Assembly (NCBI RefSeq): GCF_029697505.1
Contig: NZ_JARJEF010000001.1
Location: 310,001-374,000, forward strand
Reading direction: 5' to 3'
DNA: 64,000 nucleotides
Source of the DNA: Pseudophaeobacter profundi
GTDB taxonomy: Bacteria > Pseudomonadota > Alphaproteobacteria > Rhodobacterales > Rhodobacteraceae
The notes beneath the pieces are model-generated. The model ran no database searches. It saw only the letters and a program-made list of their open reading frames with translations, and was not told where the DNA came from. The translations under genes were made by a program, and so were the position numbers. Below are positions 38,001 to 46,328 of the stretch, piece after piece (positions within the stretch are counted from its first letter, which is position 1; the number at the start of each line of letters is the position of its first letter).

Positions 38001-38384
38001 ATGGATTTTTCATCGCCCCCCCGTCGGCCACGCGCAGAATCCATCGTACCGATGATCAATGTGGTGTTTCTGCTGCTGATCTTTTTTCTGATGACATCGC
38101 GCCTGGCGCAGCCCGACCCGTTTGAGATCGTGCCCCCCAGTGCTGCGCTGGAGGCCGAAGCGGAGGCTGATCCGGTGCTGTATATCGACGCTGCGGGGCG
38201 CATGCATTTTGACGGCAGCGAAGGAGAGGCCGCGCTGGCGCGCCTGTCGCAGATTGGCGGCAAGGCCCCGGTTGTGTTGCTGCGCGCCGATGCCAAACTA
38301 GAGGCCAAGGCGCTGGCCGGCATTCTGCGCCAACTGGCCGCCGCCGGGCTTGGCCGGGCTGAACTGGTGGTAACGCCCCAATGA
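38001..38384 (+). CDS. ExbD paralogue with Asn in place of the essential Asp
   Basis: This 127 aa protein is clearly ExbD-like: same length, basic tail with PPRR, and one TM helix. Aligned with the copy just upstream, its helix starts IVPMINVVFLLLIFF. Residue 20 is therefore Asn (codon AAT), not Asp, and the preceding conserved Thr is Val. In E. coli ExbD the Asp is required for activity. This copy should not carry protons by itself, but it may form mixed dimers with the canonical ExbD. The frame is intact and the gene overlaps tonB by 4 bp, so it does not look like a pseudogene. Confidence 0.9.
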   Translation: MDFSSPPRRPRAESIVPMINVVFLLLIFFLMTSRLAQPDPFEIVPPSAALEAEAEADPVLYIDAAGRMHFDGSEGEAALARLSQIGGKAPVVLLRADAKLEAKALAGILRQLAAAGLGRAELVVTPQ

Positions 38385-39232
38385 AACGCAGCGCCGAAGT
38401 CACCGTCTTTGCCGGGCTTGCCGCCCTGATCCATGTCAGCCTCTTTGCCACGGCACCGCAGTCGGGCGTCCAGTCCAGCGGTGCTGGTGGCGAGGCCATG
38501 GTCTCTCTCACTGCTGCAAATGCCACGGTTACCGAGATGGTGGAAGCCTGGGAACGCCCGCCACGGCCTCCGGCGACCAGTGCGGATCTCGTCACCCCCG
38601 ATACGCCACCAGAGGCGCCGGAAATGCCCGAATTTCAACTGGCAGAGGCGCCGCAGGTAGCGGTGCAGATGGCCCTGCCCCAACCTGGCAGCGCCACCGT
38701 GATACAGGTTGATCTGTCAACACCCCCGCCGCCACCCGAGCCGGAACTGGCCCCCCCGCCTGAACCTGAACAAAGGCCGAAGCCCAGGCCAAAACCAGCG
38801 CCCACGCCGCCGCCCAAACAGACCGAGGCCGCGATTTCGGATCAGACGGTGGAATATCGCGCTGCCCAGCGCGCAGCCGGGGCTGGTGGCGGGGCGCAGT
38901 CCGGGGTTTCTGGTAGCAGTGAAACAGCAACACTATCCGCCGGGCGGCAGGCAAAGCTGAGGGCCGTTTGGGGGGCCAAGATCCGCTCTCGTATTGAACG
39001 GCGCAAGCGCTACCCCTCGGATGGGCGTGGCGATGGCCGGGTAGTTGTTCAGATCACCGTTGCGGCCAGCGGCGCGCTGGTCAATGTGCGCGTCGTCAAA
39101 TCCTCAGGCTCTGCCGCGTTTGACCGGGCGGCGCTGAAAGCGGTCAGCCGGGCGGGCAAGTTTCCCAAGATGCCAAAGCAACTGGGCGGTGGTCACGCCA
39201 AGTTTTCCCTACCAATAAGCTTTAGCAAATAG
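38381..39232 (+). CDS. tonB: TonB energy-transducing protein
   Basis: This 283 aa protein has an N-terminal signal anchor (FAGLAALIHVSLFATA, with a His as in TonB TM helices). A long proline-rich region follows (PPPPPEPELAPPPEPEQ and RPKPRPKPAPTPPPKQ). The C-terminal TonB domain contains RKRYPSDGRGDGRVVVQITVAA and VKSSGSAAFDRAALKAV. It spans the periplasm to energise the receptor encoded convergently downstream. It is the last gene of the iron operon. Confidence 0.93.
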   Translation: MKRSAEVTVFAGLAALIHVSLFATAPQSGVQSSGAGGEAMVSLTAANATVTEMVEAWERPPRPPATSADLVTPDTPPEAPEMPEFQLAEAPQVAVQMALPQPGSATVIQVDLSTPPPPPEPELAPPPEPEQRPKPRPKPAPTPPPKQTEAAISDQTVEYRAAQRAAGAGGGAQSGVSGSSETATLSAGRQAKLRAVWGAKIRSRIERRKRYPSDGRGDGRVVVQITVAASGALVNVRVVKSSGSAAFDRAALKAVSRAGKFPKMPKQLGGGHAKFSLPISFSK

Positions 39233-39325
39233 CCCCCCGCTTGGGGATTGTGAGAGACGGATCCTATGCTTCGGCGCTGCGCAGATCTGGGCGCGCTACT
39301 CTAAACAGATACCTTCCCAGGCAAC

Positions 39326-39360
39326 AAAAAGCCCTGCGCCCATCAATCATGGGCACAGGG
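39326..39360 (-). terminator. Rho-independent terminator of the TonB-dependent receptor gene
   Basis: The stem CCCTGCGCCCAT (39332-39343) with ATGGGCACAGGG (39349-39360) has one G-U pair and a 5 nt loop. On the minus strand it is followed by CTTTTTG. It lies 77 bp past the receptor stop in the 204 bp convergent gap, which otherwise shows nothing. Confidence 0.85.
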
Positions 39361-39436
39361 GTAAGTCGTTATAAGGTTTGCGGGGTTGCGGAGGCAGGCT
39401 TCGATATCCGCCTCCGCAGGACATCTGCTTGTTCGA

Positions 39437-41536
39437 TCAGAACTTGGAGGTCAGGGTCAGGGCCAGATTGCGCCCTTCGCCAAAATAGCAGGCCCCCGAC
39501 TGGCAGGTGGAGACATAGCGCTCATCCGTGAGGTTACGGACATTCAGCGCCACCAGCCAGTTGTCCCGCCCATAAGAAACGGCGGCATCATACAGCGTAT
39601 AGGACGGGGTCAGATAGGTGTTGGATCCCCCCCAGGCAGCCCCATTATAGCGCGCACCTGCGCCCAGGCTCCAACCTGCCAAGGCCCCATCAACGGGTGC
39701 ATAGCTCAGCCAGAGCGAGGCAGCGTTCTGAGGCACCTGCGCGATATGATCACCATCGGCGTCTTCGGTATCGAGATAGGTATAGGCCAGGTTCACGGAC
39801 AGATCGCCAAAGCGGTGGAAGGCTTCAAATTCAAAGCCCGTTGCCTTGGCCTCTCCGGTCTGCACCTGGAAGTTAGGATTGGCGGCATCCGCAACTGTCA
39901 TGTTGGATTTGGTCAGATCAAAAACCGCAGCCGTCAGCAGGGTATCGGTGCCAACAGGTTGATATTTAAGGCCCAGTTCGACCTGTTCGCCACGGGTTGG
40001 TTCAAAGGGTTTGCCGTTGACATCCGCGCCGATAGCATCCTGGCGGAAGCTTTCCGCATAGCTGAGATAGGGCGCCAGACCATTGTCAAAGCGGTACAGA
40101 ACCGCCGCGTTTCCGGTCCAGGCGCTGTCTGTGGCGGCCACAGTTGTCGCCCCAAAACTGCCATTGCTGGTTCCGGTTTCGATATCGCCATACCGCAGCC
40201 CCAGATCCACAAACAGACGGTCCTGGAACACCGCACGCTGCTGCACATAAAGGCCCCATTCGGTGATGGTATTGCCTGCCGTGTCGGTCACGGTGATCGG
40301 GTTGTAGCCAGTGTAGGACGGGTTGAAGGGATCAATCGGCCCAACCTGCGCGCCGTACGCCGTATCGCTATCATAATAGCCTTGGGTATAGCTGGCGCCG
40401 ATGATGGTGCGCATCTCGACCCCGCCCAGCGCGTATTCAGCGGTGGCATAGCTGTCCAGCCCCCAGGTTTTCAGCTCATTCTCGGCCCGGTAAAAGGTGC
40501 GGTTGATGGTGCCATCGGGATTGTAGCGGCCAGTTCCAGTGTTATCATAGGCCCACCAGGCGTGCTGATACAGCGCTTCACCTTCCAGGTAGCGCGCGCT
40601 GGCGTTCATGCTCCATGTTGCGTTGAAACGGTGCTTGAACATCGCGGTCAAAGAACGCTGCTCAGAATTGTACAGATCAAAACCCGGTTCGCCAACAAAG
40701 GTGTCGCTGTCCAGGAAGGTGCCATTGCCAAAGCCGGTGGCAGGCAACAGCGAGCCGTAGAGAGAGGCAAACTGGATCAGCGGGCTGCCATCGTTTTTCT
40801 GGTAGTTGGCCAGCACGGTCAGTTCGGTATCATCAGTGGGACGCCAGGTGATGGAGGGCGCAAGCGCCAGGGCATCATCGGTTGAAAAATCCACCGGACC
40901 ATCCGCGTCGCGCAGCAAACCGACAAAGCGATAGCGCAGCGTGCCGTCGGCGTTCAGATCACCGCTGACATCAACCCCCAGCTGGGCGCGGCTGTTCGAT
41001 CCGGCCTGCAGCTGGATCATGTTGTCGCTATCCTGTGCGGCGGTTTTAGAGGTGGTATTGACCACCCCACCCACCGAGCCGCTGCCATAAAGCCCCGAGG
41101 CCGGACCTTTCAGCACTTCAACACTGTTCAGCAAGAATGGTTCGGGGCTGGTGTCATTGTAATTGCCATAGCGCGACGGCAGCCCGTCATGCAGCGTGCT
41201 GGGCCTAAAGCCGCGCAGCAGGGACCAATTGGCGCGGGCATCCTGGCCCCACTGCCCACCCAGAACGCCGGCCGAATACTGCAGCGCCTGTTCGACGTTT
41301 TGCGCACCACGTTCAGCGATCTGCTGGGCGGTGATGACCGCAACAGAGCGCGGCGTTTCGACAATCGCATCACCTGTCTTGGAGGTGGTGCCAGTGTCCA
41401 GCGCGACACTCTCGCCAAAATAGGCATCGGCGCTACCGCCGGAAACAAGGATTTCTTCGAGGGCAACAACCTGGGAAATGGCCGGCGTCGCCGCCATCAA
41501 AGCCCAGAGTGATACAGTGGTTCGGTGCAAAAACAT
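39437..41536 (-). CDS. TonB-dependent siderophore receptor
   Basis: This 699 aa outer-membrane protein has a signal peptide (about 22 residues). The plug domain contains ETPRSVAVITAQQI, LLRGF and NSVEVLKGPASGLYGSGSVGGVVN. A 22-strand barrel ending in Phe (LALTLTSKF) follows. The VSTCQSGACYFGEGR segment near the C-terminus, with two Cys, is typical of ferrichrome/ferrioxamine-type receptors (FhuA/FoxA group). It faces the iron operon and surely depends on its TonB-ExbBD system. The exact ligand is not determined. Confidence 0.92.
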   Translation of the reverse strand: MFLHRTTVSLWALMAATPAISQVVALEEILVSGGSADAYFGESVALDTGTTSKTGDAIVETPRSVAVITAQQIAERGAQNVEQALQYSAGVLGGQWGQDARANWSLLRGFRPSTLHDGLPSRYGNYNDTSPEPFLLNSVEVLKGPASGLYGSGSVGGVVNTTSKTAAQDSDNMIQLQAGSNSRAQLGVDVSGDLNADGTLRYRFVGLLRDADGPVDFSTDDALALAPSITWRPTDDTELTVLANYQKNDGSPLIQFASLYGSLLPATGFGNGTFLDSDTFVGEPGFDLYNSEQRSLTAMFKHRFNATWSMNASARYLEGEALYQHAWWAYDNTGTGRYNPDGTINRTFYRAENELKTWGLDSYATAEYALGGVEMRTIIGASYTQGYYDSDTAYGAQVGPIDPFNPSYTGYNPITVTDTAGNTITEWGLYVQQRAVFQDRLFVDLGLRYGDIETGTSNGSFGATTVAATDSAWTGNAAVLYRFDNGLAPYLSYAESFRQDAIGADVNGKPFEPTRGEQVELGLKYQPVGTDTLLTAAVFDLTKSNMTVADAANPNFQVQTGEAKATGFEFEAFHRFGDLSVNLAYTYLDTEDADGDHIAQVPQNAASLWLSYAPVDGALAGWSLGAGARYNGAAWGGSNTYLTPSYTLYDAAVSYGRDNWLVALNVRNLTDERYVSTCQSGACYFGEGRNLALTLTSKF

Positions 41537-41580
41537 GTCAGGTTTCCGCCTCTTCTTGCGGTTTCGGTTTTGCCTGACAT
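41535..41580. promoter_or_regulatory. Inverted repeat spanning the receptor start codon
   Basis: ATGTCAGG (41535-41542) and CCTGACAT (41573-41580) form 8 bp perfect arms 30 nt apart. On the receptor mRNA the 3' arm covers the first two bases of the ATG, and the GAGG ribosome-binding site lies in the loop. It could be a translational hairpin or a protein site. Confidence 0.4.
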
Positions 41581-41721
41581 TTCGCTGGGTATCTGCGCGC
41601 TACCTTCAGACGCCGACCGGGTCAAGGCAGGCGCGCGCAAGGCGTTGCTATGTTGCCGTTTCGCACCTATACCGCGCCCCCGGCGACGGCCTGTTCTGCC
41701 CTCGGGGGCGCAGGGGGCCGA

Positions 41722-43281
41722 TCAGGAAATCTGGCGATCCTGATCCTGCCAGTAGGGTTTGCGCAGGTCGGTCTTGAGCACCTTGTTCGCCCCCGACAGC
41801 GGGAAAGGTTCTTGCCGAAATTCAACGCTGCGCGGACATTTGTAGCCGGCAATCAGCCCATGACAATGGGCCTGCAGTTCCTCGGCGGTGACACCTGCGC
41901 CGGGGTGCAGGATGACGATGGCATGCACGCTTTCACCCCATTGGTCGCTGGGGATGCCGATGACCGCGCTGGTGGCCACATCCGGGTGCTGGCTCAGGGC
42001 GTTTTCCACCTCGGCGGAATAGACATTTTCACCGCCCGATACGATCATGTCCTTCACCCGGTCCATCAAGAAGACAAAGCCGTCTGCATCCATGTAGCCG
42101 GCATCGCCCGTCATCACCCAGCCATCCACGATGGTCTTTGCCGTCACCTCTGGCTGGTTCCAATAGCCGAGCATGGTAACCGGCCCCTTGACCGCGATCT
42201 GCCCGACCTCGCCACTGGGCAGAGGCTGATGCGCGTCATCAACGATGCGGATTTCACAGACCCGTGTCGCCCGCCCAGCGGATCGCAGCTTGCCAGCCTT
42301 TGGCCCGTCAAAGACGTGGTAATCCGTGGGCAGGATCGTCGCCACCGGGCTCAGCTCTGTCTGGCCAAAAGCCTGCAGGAAGGCCACATTCGGGAATTTT
42401 TCAAAGGCCTCTTTCAGCACCCCCTCGGTGATGGGGGATGCCCCATAGGCGATCTGACGCAGTGAGGAAATATCGGTCTGCGCCAGCTTGTCGCTTTGCA
42501 GGATCATCTGCAACATGACCGGCACCAGCAGGGTCTGGTCGGGGCGGTGTTTTTCGATCGCCTCCAGGGTGGCATCTGGGGTGAAGGCGGGGATCACCAC
42601 ATGCGTGCCGCCCATAAAGGTCAGCGCAGAGAACCAGATCAGATCGGCGATATGGAACATTGGGGCCGCATGCAGATAGATGGTGCCATCGGTCATGTTG
42701 ATGTCATGGGCGTTGGACACGCCGCCCACATAGAAATTGGTATGCGACAGCATTACCCCCTTGGGAAAGCCGGTTGTGCCACCGGTATAAAACACCCCTG
42801 CCAGATCATCGCCACCGCGCCCGGCATCGGCAACAGGATCGGCTGCCGCGATCAGATCTTCATAGTTTGCCATGCCCGCAGGCGTTGCCGCATCGCCGCA
42901 ATAGATCAGGGTTTTCAAGCCAGGCACCTGCGGCTTTATCTCTTCGGCCAGTGTCTTGAAGGCCTCGTCACAGATCAGAATTTCAGCCCCAGCATCCTTT
43001 AGCGCATAGGCACATTCAGCGGCGCTCCAGCGGATGTTCATCGGCATCATGGCGCCGCCGCCCCAGACCACAGCGAAATAATACTCGATAAATCTGTCAG
43101 AGTTCAGCGAAATCAGCGCCACCCGGTCCCCCGGCTGCATCCCCTGGGCTTGCAAGGCCCCGGCCAGACGCTGCACCCGCTCCAACATCTCGCTCCAGCT
43201 TTGCTGACGCGCGCCACATATCGTGGCAATCCCGTTTGGATTGATCTGCGCGGCGCGCCGGAGGATGGAAGAGATCTGCAT
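41722..43281 (-). CDS. Long/medium-chain fatty-acyl-CoA synthetase-like ligase
   Basis: This 519 aa ANL enzyme has P-loop YTGGTTGFPKGVMLSH, the A5 region QAFGQTELSPV, A7/A8 VMTGDAGYMDADGFVFLMDRVKDMIVSGGENVYSAEVE, and a C-terminal catalytic Lys in SGANKVLKTDLR. All core motifs are present, so it should activate a carboxylic acid to its CoA thioester. It is divergent from the carboxyltransferase fusion across a 186 bp gap, which suggests a shared acyl-CoA pathway. Chain length preference cannot be read. Confidence 0.9.
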   Translation of the reverse strand: MQISSILRRAAQINPNGIATICGARQQSWSEMLERVQRLAGALQAQGMQPGDRVALISLNSDRFIEYYFAVVWGGGAMMPMNIRWSAAECAYALKDAGAEILICDEAFKTLAEEIKPQVPGLKTLIYCGDAATPAGMANYEDLIAAADPVADAGRGGDDLAGVFYTGGTTGFPKGVMLSHTNFYVGGVSNAHDINMTDGTIYLHAAPMFHIADLIWFSALTFMGGTHVVIPAFTPDATLEAIEKHRPDQTLLVPVMLQMILQSDKLAQTDISSLRQIAYGASPITEGVLKEAFEKFPNVAFLQAFGQTELSPVATILPTDYHVFDGPKAGKLRSAGRATRVCEIRIVDDAHQPLPSGEVGQIAVKGPVTMLGYWNQPEVTAKTIVDGWVMTGDAGYMDADGFVFLMDRVKDMIVSGGENVYSAEVENALSQHPDVATSAVIGIPSDQWGESVHAIVILHPGAGVTAEELQAHCHGLIAGYKCPRSVEFRQEPFPLSGANKVLKTDLRKPYWQDQDRQIS

Positions 43282-43467
43282 GATGCGAACTTTCGGTTAG
43301 TGATGCAATATTCGCGACAGATTGGGCGGAGGTCTCTGGCCCGTCAACGCCTTTGCGGGGCCCAAAAAATGCGCCACAGCCAAAGTGACGGCACGTCCTT
43401 TGCACAAGCCCGCGCAACTGGCGCATGCTTGCCCCTGCGAACGACCACAACCCTGGGGAGGGATCAG

Positions 43468-45246
43468 GTGAAAACGATCACAGCCGAAAATGCCGCAATC
43501 GTCTCGGAGCTGCGCGTAGCGGTGGGGGATGAAGTTGCGGCGGGCACGGTGTTGCTCGTCACTGAATTGATGAAGATGCAGCAGGATATCTGTGCGCCCT
43601 GCAGCGGCGTGGTGACCCAGGTGCATGTCAGCGCAGGCGATGAACTGCGCGGCGCGGAACCTCTGATCAGCCTTGCCCCCGCCGAGGTCAGCGCCGCGCC
43701 ACGGCCCAGCCCGGACAACAGCCCGCGCGCAGATTTCACCGCCTTTGAGGCGCGTATCTCCCTACTGCGCGATGACAGCCGCCCCAAGGCCGTGGCCCGG
43801 CGGCATGCCAGCGGTGGCCGCACCGCACGCGAAAACATCACCGATCTGTTCGATCCCGGTTCGTTCACCGAATATGGTGCCCTGGCAGTGGCAGCGCAGC
43901 GCAGCACCCGCCCGCTGGATGATTTGCAGGCGCGGACCCAAGGCGATGGCATCATTTGCGGTACCGGTACCGTAGCGGGGCGCCCCGTTGCTGCAATGGC
44001 GGTTGACTACATGGTCATGGCCGGCACCCAGGGCTACAACCACCACCGCAAGATGGATCGTCTGATCGCGCTGGCCGGGCGGGACAATCTGCCCATCGTT
44101 CTGTTTGCCGAAGGCGGCGGCGGGCGGCCCAATGACCATGATGTGGCGCAGCTGGTAGTCGCCGGGTTGAACGTGCCCTCCTTTCGCCAATTTGCCGCCC
44201 ATCGCGGCCCAAAAATCGGCATCGCTTCGGGCCTGTGCTTTGCCGGAAATGCCGCCCTATTTGGCGTCTGCGATCTGCGGATCGCTACCAGAAACAGCCA
44301 GATCGGCATGGGCGGCCCTGCCATGATCGAAGGCGGTGGCCTTGGCGTTTTCAAACCGCAAGAGATCGGCCCCTGCGACGTGCAGACGGCAAACGGCGTA
44401 ATCGATCTGCTGACCGCCGATGAAGCCGAGGCCGTCGCCCAGGCCAAGACCCTGCTGTCCCTGCCAAACGTGACCAAAGCGCATGTGGCAGATGCGCCGG
44501 TTGCGGCCCTGCGATCAGTGGTACCAGCGGACCGGACCCGCGCCTATGATATGCGCAACGCGCTTGGCGCGCTTCTTGATCCGGGCACCTTGCTGGAACT
44601 GCGTCGCGGATTTGGCACCGGGATGATCACCGGTTTTGGCCGCATCAATGGCCGCGCGGTTGGCATCCTGGCCAATAACCCACTGCATCTGGGCGGTGCC
44701 ATCGACGCCCCTGCCGCCGACAAAGGCGCGCGGTTCCTGCAGCTCTGCGATAGTTGGGGGCTGCCGGTTGTGACGCTTTGCGACACCCCCGGTTTCATGG
44801 TCGGCCCAGAGATCGAGGCCACCGGCCAGGTGGCGCATGTGTCGCGCCTGTTTCTGGCCGGGGCGCATTTCTCGCAACCGCTGGTCACCTTGATTCTGCG
44901 CAAGGCCTATGGGCTGGGGGCAATGGCCATGGCAGGCGGCGGGTTTGACCGACCGCATTATTGCTGTGCCTGGCCCAGTGGCGAAGTGGGGGCCATGGGG
45001 CTAGAGGGCGCGGTAAAGCTGGGCCAGCGTGCCCAGCTAGAGGCTATCCAGGATCCGGTAGCCCGCGAGGCGGAATACCGGCGTCTGGTTGATGCGCTTT
45101 ATGAAAACGGCGCGGCGCTGAACGCCGCCAGCCTGTTGGAATTCGACGCCGTGATCGACCCGGGCGAAAGCCGGGCCGAAATCAGCCGCGCCCTGGCCTG
45201 CGCCGGGCCCAGCACCCCCGCAGCCCGCTATGTCGATGCCTGGTGA
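43468..45246 (+). CDS. Biotinyl domain-carboxyltransferase fusion (acyl-CoA carboxylase subunit)
   Basis: This 592 aa protein joins two modules. Residues 1-70 are a biotinyl/lipoyl-like carrier domain with ELMKMQ, where Lys36 is the expected biotinylation site. A proline-rich linker follows, then a carboxyltransferase domain from about residue 85. That domain contains ARENITDLFDPGSFTEYG, GTQGYNHHRKMDRL, EGGGGRPND and LCDTPGFMVGPEIE, as in propionyl/acetyl-CoA carboxylase beta subunits. Start GTG 43468 is preceded by GGGGAGGG. The frame extends open to 43150 but without coding character. No biotin carboxylase gene lies in the window. The substrate is unknown; the divergent acyl-CoA ligase is a hint. 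Confidence 0.88.
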   Translation: MKTITAENAAIVSELRVAVGDEVAAGTVLLVTELMKMQQDICAPCSGVVTQVHVSAGDELRGAEPLISLAPAEVSAAPRPSPDNSPRADFTAFEARISLLRDDSRPKAVARRHASGGRTARENITDLFDPGSFTEYGALAVAAQRSTRPLDDLQARTQGDGIICGTGTVAGRPVAAMAVDYMVMAGTQGYNHHRKMDRLIALAGRDNLPIVLFAEGGGGRPNDHDVAQLVVAGLNVPSFRQFAAHRGPKIGIASGLCFAGNAALFGVCDLRIATRNSQIGMGGPAMIEGGGLGVFKPQEIGPCDVQTANGVIDLLTADEAEAVAQAKTLLSLPNVTKAHVADAPVAALRSVVPADRTRAYDMRNALGALLDPGTLLELRRGFGTGMITGFGRINGRAVGILANNPLHLGGAIDAPAADKGARFLQLCDSWGLPVVTLCDTPGFMVGPEIEATGQVAHVSRLFLAGAHFSQPLVTLILRKAYGLGAMAMAGGGFDRPHYCCAWPSGEVGAMGLEGAVKLGQRAQLEAIQDPVAREAEYRRLVDALYENGAALNAASLLEFDAVIDPGESRAEISRALACAGPSTPAARYVDAW

Positions 45247-45275
45247 GCCGGGCTGCATCGCCACTGGGCCAGCCG

Positions 45276-46187
45276 TTAGGTGGTGGCGACAATCCAGTTC
45301 GGGCGAATGCCCGACTTGGCAATATAGGGGGCAACATCATGGCCGCGAAACAGCCCGTGGTCGGTGATCAGGATGGTGCCGATCCCCGCAGCTGCCCCGC
45401 CCAGAACATCGGTATGCAGGGTGTCCCCCACCATGGCGATCCGCCCACGCGGCAGATCGCCCAACCGCGCCAGAGCCCTGTCAAAGGCATTGCCAAAAGG
45501 TTTGCCGAAAAAATCAGCCCGCCCGCCGGTGGCCTCGGTCACATCATGGGCAAACAGGCCCGGTTCAAGCGACAGACCATCCTCACGCGGGGCCACAAGA
45601 TCAGGATTGGCCACCACCAGCGGCCGCGGGTTGTCGCGCAGCGCCTGTATCAGCATCGCGGTATTATCCGCGCCCCAACCGGCGTTCGACAATAGTAGAA
45701 TGCCACCTGCCCGGTGCAACAAATCAGGATCATCCGCCAGATGTTCAATCTGCACCCCCGCAGGGGCATCGCTGAAATCATCCTCTGGTGCGGCGGCCGC
45801 GCCCCAGACCTGCCCCGCAGGCAGTTGCGGCAGCCCGGCAAAGGCCACATCGCGGCTCGACACCACCTCATCAGCGGTGAAATCGAACCCAAGCCGATGA
45901 TACTTGGCCAGAACCTCTGCGCGGGTGTAACTGGCCGCATTGGTCAGAACCAGCAGCCGTTTACCCAATGCGCGCAGCTGGGCCATGCGTTCAACTGCGC
46001 CATCAATCGCGGTTTCGCCCCGATTCAGCACGCCAAAAGCATCCAGCACATAGGCATCATAATCGGCAATGGTATCGCCTAAATCCTGCCCCTGCCGACT
46101 CTGGGCTGGGAAGCTGGCCTGCGGCAGCAATGCCCGCACGCTTTCATATCGGTCAAAAGCCCAGTTGGTGTTGGTCATCTTGTCCAT
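45276..46187 (-). CDS. HAD-superfamily subfamily IIA hydrolase
   Basis: This 303 aa protein resembles NagD/4-nitrophenylphosphatase-type HAD proteins. Motif I is YVLDAFGVLNRG, with the nucleophile Asp49 but Phe51 where the usual second Asp of DxD sits. This DxFGV/DxWGV form is known from an alphaproteobacterial HAD-IIA group. Later motifs include LTNAASY (motif II), FGKPFGNAF (motif III Lys) and MVGDTLHTDVLGG (motif IV). Start 46187 (MDKMTNTNW) or 46178 are both possible. A strong terminator separates it from the phn transporter, so it is probably a separate unit. The substrate is unknown. Confidence 0.82.
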   Translation of the reverse strand: MDKMTNTNWAFDRYESVRALLPQASFPAQSRQGQDLGDTIADYDAYVLDAFGVLNRGETAIDGAVERMAQLRALGKRLLVLTNAASYTRAEVLAKYHRLGFDFTADEVVSSRDVAFAGLPQLPAGQVWGAAAAPEDDFSDAPAGVQIEHLADDPDLLHRAGGILLLSNAGWGADNTAMLIQALRDNPRPLVVANPDLVAPREDGLSLEPGLFAHDVTEATGGRADFFGKPFGNAFDRALARLGDLPRGRIAMVGDTLHTDVLGGAAAGIGTILITDHGLFRGHDVAPYIAKSGIRPNWIVATT

Positions 46188-46260
46188 GTCTTTCTGTCGC
46201 TGCGGGTCTTGGGGCTGGCGGCTCCATTTGCCCCGGTTCACCCGGATGCACAAGCCCAGC

Positions 46261-46304
46261 AAAATAAAAAGGCCCGGCAGTGCATGAGATGCAGCTGCCG
46301 GGCC
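46261..46304 (-). terminator. Rho-independent terminator of the phnDCEE operon
   Basis: On the plus strand, GGCCCGGCAGTGCAT (46271-46285) pairs with ATGCA (46289-46293) and CTGCCGGGCC (46295-46304), with one bulged base and a 3 nt loop. Read on the minus strand it is followed by TTTTTATTTT. It lies 25 bp past the phnE2 stop. Confidence 0.92.
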
Positions 46305-46328
46305 TGGATCATGTCATATTGCCCCGGT

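Noticed and set aside
39386-40885. 499-codon plus-strand frame opposite the TonB-dependent receptor
   Set aside because: The receptor on the minus strand has a signal peptide, plug, barrel and terminal Phe; the antisense product shows no family pattern.
43150-43467. Possible N-terminal extension (106 codons) of the carboxyltransferase fusion
   Set aside because: It overlaps the divergent acyl-CoA synthetase and its promoter gap, has Arg/Gln-rich antisense character, and a strong ribosome-binding site marks GTG 43468.
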